6,707 bases of DNA from Pseudomonadota bacterium (GTDB taxonomy: Bacteria > Desulfobacterota > Syntrophia > Syntrophales > UBA5619). Shown here one piece after another: positions 1 to 4,384 of the stretch. The notes beneath the pieces are model-generated. The model was not told where the DNA came from, did no database searches, and worked only from the letters and a program-made list of their open reading frames with translations. The stretch covers positions 1 to 6,707 of the forward strand of contig JAHIMW010000212.1 in NCBI GenBank assembly GCA_018896355.1, given 5' to 3'. Position 1 is the first letter of the stretch. The number at the start of each line of letters is the position of its first letter. Made by a program: the position numbers and the translations under genes.

Positions 1-66
1 CGGAAGCCTCGCGACGAGAAGGTCCCGTTCAACAACCCGTTCGCCGCGGTCTTCGGAAAGAAGTAG
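1..66 (+). CDS. C-terminal end of an unidentified protein (partial)
   Basis: The plus strand is open from base 1 to a TAG at 64-66 and encodes 21 residues ending in NNPFAAVFGKK. The tail is rich in Lys/Arg, contains a PFNNPFAAVFG-like stretch, and its GC-rich codons resemble those of the other genes here. The rest of the gene lies upstream of the window. I do not recognise the family from so short a tail. A run of eight G residues follows the stop, with no convincing terminator hairpin. Confidence 0.55.
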   Translation, partial: RKPRDEKVPFNNPFAAVFGKK

Positions 67-145
67 AAAAAGGGGGGGGACAGCTCCCGGTTTTCCCAAA
101 GCCATAAGGACAAGCAACAATAACGCTTCCGGGAACTACTTATCA

Positions 146-172
146 ATAACATCTATCATATTGATAGGTTAT
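146..172. repeat. AT-rich inverted repeat downstream of the DUF4338 fragment
   Basis: CTATCA (153-158) and TGATAG (162-167) are perfect inverted arms around a TAT loop. They are continued by ATAAC (146-150) and GTTAT (168-172), giving an 11-bp stem with a 2-nt bulge on the left. An overlapping alternative pairing is TATCAATA (141-148) with TATTGATA (159-166). The repeat lies 18 bp beyond the stop of the truncated DUF4338 fragment. It could be an operator, an mRNA hairpin or the end of a mobile element. No T-run follows on either strand, so an intrinsic terminator is unlikely. Confidence 0.5.
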
Positions 173-189
173 CTATTAGTTACTCCCCT

Positions 190-501
190 TTATTTGGCAA
201 TTAAATGTAAACGTTGCCATTGGATGGCTTGGGACCAGCCAATCCATGTATCCCTGGGCTGACATTTTAATGCCGAGGCAGCCCATCCCAGGAGGGCTAA
301 CCAACGACCTTGTACCTCAGCTACATATCGGATGGATTTACCTACCAGGGATTTGAGTCCCAGATAATGGTACTGCGACATGAGTCTGTCCCACATCTGC
401 CGTTCATCCGGCGTGACAGGGCGGACCACAATGCCGCAAAGAGGAATGGTATCAAATGCTTCTGGCTTCAAGGGCTCTCGAATCATGCCCCCTGATACCA
501 T
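190..501 (-). pseudogene. Truncated DUF4338 (DruA-like) protein fragment
   Basis: The 103-residue reading frame resembles the conserved block of the DUF4338/DruA family, known from Druantia anti-phage systems and from genes associated with mobile elements. Visible landmarks are VRPVTPDERQMWDRLM, the QYHYLGL segment, LVGKSIRYVAEV, WLALLGWAASALKC, PRDTWIGWS and QWQRLHLIA. In the family the last is normally followed by an Asn-rich segment leading to a FLILP-like strand and the rest of a protein of several hundred residues. Here the frame ends in AK and TAA exactly at that point, so most of the protein is missing. The start is either ATG at 499-501 or ATG at 484-486, which has a GGGGG stretch directly before it. 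The surrounding AT-rich DNA differs from the neighbouring housekeeping genes. I infer a decayed remnant of a transferred gene; a functional short protein is less likely. Confidence 0.7.
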
Positions 502-528
502 AGTGCAAAAGGAAAAACCAGAACTATT

Positions 529-568
529 TCATTCTTCAATCAAGACAATTACTTGTCTTTATGAATGA
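529..568. repeat. Nested inverted repeat upstream of the DUF4338 fragment
   Basis: The inner arms AAGACAA (542-548) and TTGTCTT (553-559) are perfect complements around a TTAC loop. The outer arms TCATTC (529-534) and GAATGA (563-568) are also perfect complements, separated from the inner stem by unequal internal loops of 7 and 3 nt. The structure lies 27 bp upstream of the first possible start of the DUF4338 fragment and could be the other edge of the same element, an operator or a stable hairpin. The rest of 569-661 shows no gene or terminator I can support. Confidence 0.5.
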
Positions 569-661
569 CTTAGTACTGCGGTTTATAAATTCGGTTACGT
601 ATTTTTCGAATCCGCATGCTTAATCATCGCAGGATCGGCTACAAATGGAATGTCACCGTAA

Positions 662-985
662 TCACGAAACGCTGTACTTAGCCGGCAATGGGATCCTCCG
701 TTTCGCCGGGTCGGTCTGCGGCCGGTAGAGAATGGCCGTATGGCCGATCATCCCGACCTGTGCGCTTCCGGTTCTGACGACCAGTTCGCCCGTGAAGGTT
801 TCCTTCTGATTTTTCTCCTTGAAATCGTTGAACTTGATCTTGATCAGTTCATGCCGGGAAAGCTCCTCATCGGCGGCGCGGACGATCCCATCCGTGATCC
901 CTTCCTTTCCGATGAGGACGACAGGCTTCAGGTCGTGGGCAAGACCTCGCAGATACTTCTTTTCAAATCCCTTCAGGGTTTTCAT
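662..985 (-). CDS. yhbY: YhbY-family CRM-domain RNA-binding protein
   Basis: This 107-residue protein is a single CRM (YhbY) domain, a small RNA-binding fold that associates with pre-50S ribosomal subunits in bacteria. Family landmarks are the GKEG loop (residues 26-29) after LKPVVLI, the HELIKIKF segment (45-52), and the C-terminal strand GHTAILYRP (81-89), followed by a short basic tail. Length matches the usual 95-105 residues. I chose ATG at 983-985 because it starts the domain (MKTLKGFEKK) and has AGGAG a short distance upstream; the longer frame to 1138 would add 51 residues unlike the family and overlapping pdxT. The start lies inside the 3' end of pdxT (23-nt overlap), so the two are probably translationally coupled and cotranscribed with pdxS. 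A role in ribosome assembly is inferred from the family. Confidence 0.9.
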   Translation of the reverse strand: MKTLKGFEKKYLRGLAHDLKPVVLIGKEGITDGIVRAADEELSRHELIKIKFNDFKEKNQKETFTGELVVRTGSAQVGMIGHTAILYRPQTDPAKRRIPLPAKYSVS

Positions 986-1679
986 GATCCATCTCCTGTG
1001 GCAATACCTTCGCGAGGGGTTCGGCGGACCGCCTTTCCATGGGTGTGATTCGAGCGAGACGCATCCAACTTGTTTTATCCCAGGAGGGATCGATTGCCGT
1101 TTCCTCCCCGCCGGGCCGGAGGCCGCATTTGCGTGCAAAATAGCGGTGAAATGCGAGAGAAGGCGTCAGTTCGGGATGAAAAATAGTTACCAGGACACCG
1201 GGTGATTCGGCCGCCGCGATGAAATCGCCCATCCGGAGGAGGACATCCACCCCCTTCCCTGCACTGAGGATCTTGGGGGCGCGGATAAAAGTCAGCGGTA
1301 TGGGCGTTTGGGAAAGCCTTGGGATGGATGCCTCGCTGGCGAAACTGTCCAACTGGCTCCCGAAGCCGTTTCGTTCGACCTCGATGTCGATCAGGCCGAG
1401 GTGGGGCGCCTCTCTCGTGAGCGATTTTGCCAGCAGAATCGCCCCCGCGCAGGTGCCCCAGAGTTTCACCCCCTCGTGGAATTTCCGGATGATGACCTTG
1501 TCGATGTCGAAGACGCTAAGCAGCCGGGCAAGACAGGTGCTCTCGCCGCCGGGCAGGATCAGTCCGGCCAGTCCTTCGAAGTCCTCGGCCTGCTTCACCG
1601 GCCGTACGGCGATGCCGAGGCGCTCCATATGATCGAGATGTTCGAACACGTCCCCCTGCAGATCCAGAACGCCGATCAT
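963..1679 (-). CDS. pdxT: PdxT, glutaminase subunit of pyridoxal 5'-phosphate synthase
   Basis: PdxT is a class I glutamine amidotransferase that releases ammonia from glutamine and passes it to PdxS for de novo PLP synthesis. The N-terminal MIGVLDLQGDVFEH is typical. The GGES motif (44-47), nucleophile Cys77 in GTCAGA, Arg103 in VERN, FIRAP (131-135) and the His168/Glu170 pair in FHPE give the full catalytic triad and the substrate-binding elements. ATG at 1677-1679 was chosen because it begins the family N-terminus and has GGAGG directly upstream; an ATG at 1719-1721 would add 14 unrelated residues. pdxS lies 65 nt upstream in the same orientation. The protein is 238 residues against the usual 190-200: about 50 residues continue past the normal end (HRYFA) and overlap the start of yhbY. 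The extension is rich in charged residues and matches nothing I know. Confidence 0.95.
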   Translation of the reverse strand: MIGVLDLQGDVFEHLDHMERLGIAVRPVKQAEDFEGLAGLILPGGESTCLARLLSVFDIDKVIIRKFHEGVKLWGTCAGAILLAKSLTREAPHLGLIDIEVERNGFGSQLDSFASEASIPRLSQTPIPLTFIRAPKILSAGKGVDVLLRMGDFIAAAESPGVLVTIFHPELTPSLAFHRYFARKCGLRPGGEETAIDPSWDKTSWMRLARITPMERRSAEPLAKVLPQEMDHENPEGI

Positions 1680-1744
1680 CTTTCCTCCGGCAGCGGAGGG
1701 ATTCAATTCAGCGCGGCTCATCGATTCCGTCCTAAGGACCTCCC

Positions 1745-2626
1745 CTACCAGCCGCGGCCGGCCAGGAGTTGTTCCTTGGGGATGGCAGAGATCTCCAGGC
1801 CTGGCATCGCCTCGCCCAGACCCATGGAGGCCTCGAGGATTTTGGCAGGGTCGTTGAAATAGGCCGTCGCCTTGACGATCGCCCGGGCGCGCACGGCGGG
1901 GGTCGCCGATTTGAAGATGCCGGAGCCGACGAAAACCCCGTCGCAGCCAAGCTGCATCATGAGCGCCGCATCGGCGGGCGTCGCAATCCCGCCCGCGGCA
2001 AAGTTGACGACCGGCAGGCGGCCGAGTTCCCTCACCTTGAGGGCCAGTTCATAGGGGATGCCGTTCGCCTTGGCGAAACCGGTCACCTCTTCCACCGGCA
2101 TCGCTACGAGCTGGCGGATCTCGCGGTTCATCGTCCTCATGTGGCGGACGGCCTCGACAACGTTTCCCGTCCCGGCCTCGCCCTTGGTGCGGATCATCGC
2201 CGCACCTTCGGCGATCCGGCGAAGCGCCTCGCCCAGGTTCCGGGCGCCGCAGACGAAGGGGATGGCAAATTTCGTCTTGTCAATGTGGCATTCCTCGTCG
2301 GCCGGGGTGAGGACCTCGCTCTCGTCGATGTAATCAATCTTCAGAGCCTCGATGATCTGGGCCTCTACGAAGTGGCCGATCCGCACCTTCGCCATAACGG
2401 GGATGGAAACGGCCTTCTTGATCTCGGCGATCATCGCCGGGTCGGACATCCGCGCTACCCCGCCGTCCCGCCGGATGTCTGCGGGAACCCGCTCCAGGGC
2501 CATGACGGCCACGGCGCCCGCCTCCTCGGCGATCTTCGCCTGCTCCACATTGGTCACATCCATGATGACGCCGCCTTTGAGCATCTGCGCCAACTGGACA
2601 TTCAGTTCATATCTCTTTGCATCCAC
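1745..2626 (-). CDS. pdxS: PdxS, synthase subunit of pyridoxal 5'-phosphate synthase
   Basis: PdxS is the (beta/alpha)8-barrel subunit that condenses ribose 5-phosphate, glyceraldehyde 3-phosphate and ammonia into PLP, using ammonia from PdxT. The 293 residues cover the full family length. Key residues are visible: Asp23 in GGVIMDVTN, the Schiff-base lysine Lys80 in VMAKVRIGHF, the second lysine Lys148 in IRTKGEAGTGN with its phosphate-binding loop, and the later loops FAAGGIATP and GVFVGSGIF. The start is GTG at 2624-2626, giving the family N-terminus (M)DAKRYELN; GGGAGG lies about 9 nt upstream. It is the first gene of the pdxS-pdxT-yhbY operon behind the promoter at 2679-2707. Having both PdxS and PdxT implies the DXP-independent route to vitamin B6. 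Confidence 0.98.
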   Translation of the reverse strand: MDAKRYELNVQLAQMLKGGVIMDVTNVEQAKIAEEAGAVAVMALERVPADIRRDGGVARMSDPAMIAEIKKAVSIPVMAKVRIGHFVEAQIIEALKIDYIDESEVLTPADEECHIDKTKFAIPFVCGARNLGEALRRIAEGAAMIRTKGEAGTGNVVEAVRHMRTMNREIRQLVAMPVEEVTGFAKANGIPYELALKVRELGRLPVVNFAAGGIATPADAALMMQLGCDGVFVGSGIFKSATPAVRARAIVKATAYFNDPAKILEASMGLGEAMPGLEISAIPKEQLLAGRGW

Positions 2627-2644
2627 GATATTTTACCTCCCTGT

Positions 2645-2659
2645 GGGATGAATCATCCC
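2645..2659. promoter_or_regulatory. Perfect 15-bp palindrome in the pdxS leader
   Basis: GGGATGA (2645-2651), one central A, and TCATCCC (2653-2659) form a perfect palindrome. It lies between the predicted pdxS transcription start (near 2672) and the ribosome binding site (about 2635-2640). The position suits a roadblock-type operator, or in RNA a hairpin just before the Shine-Dalgarno. No regulator can be named from the sequence. Confidence 0.45.
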
Positions 2660-2678
2660 GGCTCATTTTTATGGCATT

Positions 2679-2707
2679 AGTATAATGACGTCAAGGACAA
2701 TTATCAA
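2679..2707 (-). promoter_or_regulatory. Sigma70-type promoter of pdxS-pdxT-yhbY
   Basis: Read on the minus strand, TTGATA (2702-2707) is followed after exactly 17 bp by TATACT (2679-2684): five of six consensus bases in each box with ideal spacing. Transcription would start near 2672, leaving a leader of roughly 45 nt with a good ribosome binding site before the GTG start of pdxS. Confidence 0.75.
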
Positions 2708-2980
2708 GGGCTCAGATTCATAAAAAATAACCTGTACCGTTTCCCCGGAAATTTCCTCTTTCCGTGCATTACCAAAGCATCCGATCATTTTCTGCGCCTG
2801 CCGGGTTTGATGATCATTCCCGATTTTTCAATCTTCAGCTTTGCAATGTCTTCCACAGGCATGGCGGGCTCTCCAGAACGGGGGCAGGCTTTTCCATCGT
2901 TGCCCTCTTTGTGGAATTCCCCCTACTTATAACAGAACCCCGCAGACTTTACCACACGGATATGAACACCACCGCTTCGG

Positions 2981-2998
2981 CATCCGGTAAACCGGATG
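2981..2998. repeat. Perfect inverted repeat upstream of the MerR-type promoter
   Basis: CATCCGGT and ACCGGATG are perfect 8-bp inverted arms separated by AA, 18 bp in all, ending 42 bp before the -35 box at 3041. No T-run follows on either strand, so it is not an intrinsic terminator. A protein-binding site in the upstream region of the promoter is the likeliest meaning. Confidence 0.45.
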
Positions 2999-3040
2999 GC
3001 GTGAAAGTTCTGGTCCGATCGAATAAGCGTAAAGTATTAC

Positions 3041-3071
3041 TTGACACATAACGCTTGTCGTGTTAGATAAT
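3041..3071 (+). promoter_or_regulatory. MerR-type long-spacer promoter for the DUF2141-merR-flavoprotein operon
   Basis: A consensus -35 box TTGACA (3041-3046) and a near-consensus -10 box GATAAT (3066-3071) are separated by 19 bp, longer than the 17 bp optimal for sigma70. Within the spacer lies a dyad, TAAC (3049-3052) and GTTA (3062-3065) with a further C/G match inside, centred at 3057. MerR-family activators bind such a dyad inside a 19-20-bp spacer and untwist the DNA to realign the boxes. A MerR-family gene lies downstream in the same orientation, so autoregulation is the natural inference. An alternative reading with TAGATA at 17-bp spacing has a much poorer -10 box. AAGCGT (3025-3030) and ACGCTT (3051-3056) also form an inverted pair across the -35 box. 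Confidence 0.65.
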
Positions 3072-3150
3072 GACCGGTTTTGCGGAATCACGCTCGGGAA
3101 CGGTGTTCCGATAGATGACGTGTTGGGAACGGGAAGACAGAGGGTCTGAC

Positions 3151-3609
3151 ATGAAAAGAGCGGTTATTTTTATACTGGGGGTATGGGTTCTGTCTTTACT
3201 GACGATGACGGCCTTATCGCAGGAAAGACCGGAGAGCGACACAAAAACAGGGACCCTCATCGTTTCGATCGGTGGTTTTGAAGACGATCGAGGCGACGCC
3301 AGGGCGGAGCTCTGCAAGTCCCCCGAAGAGTATAAAGGCGAACGGGAGACATTCCGGCGGACGATATTGCCGATTAAAAACGGCAAGGTCGAATGGGTCT
3401 TGAAGGATCTGCCGTGGGGGAAATATGCCGTCAAAGCCTACCATGACAAAAATGCAAACAGCATCCTCGATAAAAATGCCATGGGTTTGCCCAAAGAGCC
3501 CTACGGTTTTTCCAACAATGCCAGGGGATTTTTCGGGTTGCCCGATTATGAAACGGTCGCTTTCAAATTCGATCAAGCAGTGATGACGGTTCCAATTACG
3601 GTCAAATGA
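3151..3609 (+). CDS. Exported DUF2141-family protein
   Basis: This 152-residue protein has an N-terminal signal peptide: MKRA, a hydrophobic stretch at residues 4-22 and a plausible cleavage after ALS (21-23). It is therefore probably periplasmic or secreted. The mature part resembles DUF2141, a small beta-sandwich-like family of unknown function. Landmarks are TLIVSIGGFEDDRGDARAEL, LPWGKYAVKAYHD followed by an Asn/Asp-rich turn (98-107, HDKNANSILD, possibly metal-binding as in related folds), and GLPKEPYGFSNNARG (112-126), the most recognisable family block. ATG 3151 was chosen over the in-frame ATG at 3115 because it starts the signal peptide and follows GAGGG at a suitable distance. It is the first gene after the MerR-type promoter, 52 nt before the regulator gene. 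Its role in the operon is unknown. Confidence 0.85.
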   Translation: MKRAVIFILGVWVLSLLTMTALSQERPESDTKTGTLIVSIGGFEDDRGDARAELCKSPEEYKGERETFRRTILPIKNGKVEWVLKDLPWGKYAVKAYHDKNANSILDKNAMGLPKEPYGFSNNARGFFGLPDYETVAFKFDQAVMTVPITVK

Positions 3610-3611
3610 AC

Positions 3612-3628
3612 CGCCGAACAGTCCGGCG
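3612..3628 (+). repeat. Intercistronic hairpin between the DUF2141 gene and the MerR gene
   Basis: CGCCG (3612-3616) and CGGCG (3624-3628) pair across a 7-nt loop, starting two bases after the DUF2141 stop codon. No U-run follows, so it should not terminate by itself. It could stabilise the upstream message or reduce read-through into the regulator gene. Confidence 0.4.
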
Positions 3629-3661
3629 TCACGATTTGAAGAAGGGGGATGAAAACACTTG

Positions 3662-4384
3662 ATGAGGGAAAAAACGAAAAAAAGCAGTGTATTGGGGCCT
3701 ACCGTGCCGGGCTTGCGCATGAAGGAATTGGCGGAAGCCACGGGCCTTCCGAAATCGGCCATCCTTCACTACGTTGCCCGGGGATTGCTCCCCGAACCCG
3801 TCCGAACGGGTCCCAATATGGCCTACTACGATCCGGCGTGCATCGAACGGATCAAGTTTATCAAAACCCTGCAAAGCCGGTATGCCTTTCCGCTGGGTAA
3901 AATTATAATGATCCTCGCCCGGAAGGATGAGGGGAAGGATGCCGACTCCCTGATCGAATTGAGCGAGACCATCTTCGGCAGCGCCGAGGGAGTTCCCCTC
4001 GACGAAGCCGCCTTTTGCGACGCCACGGGCTTGAGTTCCGAACAGATCGAGACCCTGATCGAAAACGGACTGCTCCTTCCTTTGGAGCCGGGAGAGTACA
4101 ACGGACAGGATGTAACGATCGGCAGGATCTACGCCCAGGGCCTCGCCCTGGGGATCGCGGCGTCCGACATGGCTTTTTACGCCGTCGCGGCCAAACAGAT
4201 CGTCGATGAAGAGATGCGGCTGCGCGCGCGATTCACCGCCCATCTGCCCGAGGATCAGGACGCCGGACTCACCCAGCGGCTGGTTCAGGCCGCCCGGGCA
4301 ACACGCAACTACGTGATCGACCGGACGTTCCAGCGGCGGATCGCCGCGTCCGGCCACCTGAAGGACGAGGGACTGCTGTCATGA
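3662..4384 (+). CDS. MerR-family regulator with a second, degenerate helix-turn-helix
   Basis: This 240-residue protein starts with a MerR-type winged helix-turn-helix at about residues 19-75 (MKELAEATGLPKSAILHYVARGLLPEP, then MAYYDPACIERIKFI), followed by a helical stretch as in MerR dimerisation helices. Residues about 114-160 repeat the pattern: LDEAAFCDATGLSSEQIETLIENGLLLPL, then NGQDVTIGRI, resembling a second MerR recognition and wing unit. The last 80 residues are predicted helical and of unknown function. There is no cysteine cluster like that of metal-sensing MerR proteins (only Cys60 and Cys119), so a metal ligand is unlikely. ATG 3662 was chosen; TTG 3659 is in frame and adjacent, and the GGGGG ribosome binding site is about 12 nt away. 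Its stop overlaps the start of the fusion gene by ATGA. It probably controls the promoter at 3041-3071. The effector is unknown; a hydrophobic ligand is my speculation. Confidence 0.85.
   Translation: MREKTKKSSVLGPTVPGLRMKELAEATGLPKSAILHYVARGLLPEPVRTGPNMAYYDPACIERIKFIKTLQSRYAFPLGKIIMILARKDEGKDADSLIELSETIFGSAEGVPLDEAAFCDATGLSSEQIETLIENGLLLPLEPGEYNGQDVTIGRIYAQGLALGIAASDMAFYAVAAKQIVDEEMRLRARFTAHLPEDQDAGLTQRLVQAARATRNYVIDRTFQRRIAASGHLKDEGLLS

Larger units (their letters stand above)
2627..3150. other. Divergent intergenic region between pdxS and the DUF2141 operon
   Basis: These 524 bases separate two divergently transcribed operons. Supported contents are the pdxS leader with its palindrome (2645-2659), the pdxS promoter (2679-2707), a strong perfect inverted repeat (2981-2998), and the MerR-type promoter facing right (3041-3071). 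In the middle, 2785-2862 on the minus strand could encode a 25-residue basic peptide, too short and unsupported to call a gene. I see no RNA gene or convincing terminator. About 80 nt of untranslated leader precede the DUF2141 gene. Confidence 0.6.

Noticed and set aside
72..94. Possible intrinsic terminator after the first gene (GGGA, CAGC loop, TCCC, then GG and TTTT)
   Set aside because: The stem has only four pairs, the GG interrupts the T-run and the T-run is four bases; too weak to call.
598..672. Minus-strand protein-like stretch DYGDIPFVADPAMIKHADS just beyond the yhbY stop
   Set aside because: It has no start codon in a sensible place, ends after about 25 residues and matches no family I can name; probably chance.
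986..1138. Longer N-terminus for the YhbY protein (51 extra residues)
   Set aside because: The extra residues overlap pdxT coding sequence, do not resemble the family, and a good ribosome binding site precedes the inner ATG at 985.
2785..2862. Minus-strand 25-codon frame MPVEDIAKLKIEKSG followed by a basic tail, preceded by CPRSGEPA-like codons
   Set aside because: It looks faintly like the tail of a zinc- or iron-binding protein with a lost cysteine, but has no clear ribosome binding site, is very short, and a stop lies about 63 nt upstream. It could be gene debris; not supportable as a feature.
2764..3051. Plus-strand 95-codon frame in the intergenic region
   Set aside because: It starts with GTG without a ribosome binding site, contains the palindrome at 2981-2998 and overlaps the -35 and spacer of a good promoter; composition is not protein-like.
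3649..3900. Frame starting at the ATG right after the GGGGG ribosome binding site of the regulator gene
   Set aside because: It is out of frame with the clear MerR domain, ends after 83 codons and encodes nothing recognisable; it may only complicate initiation at 3662.
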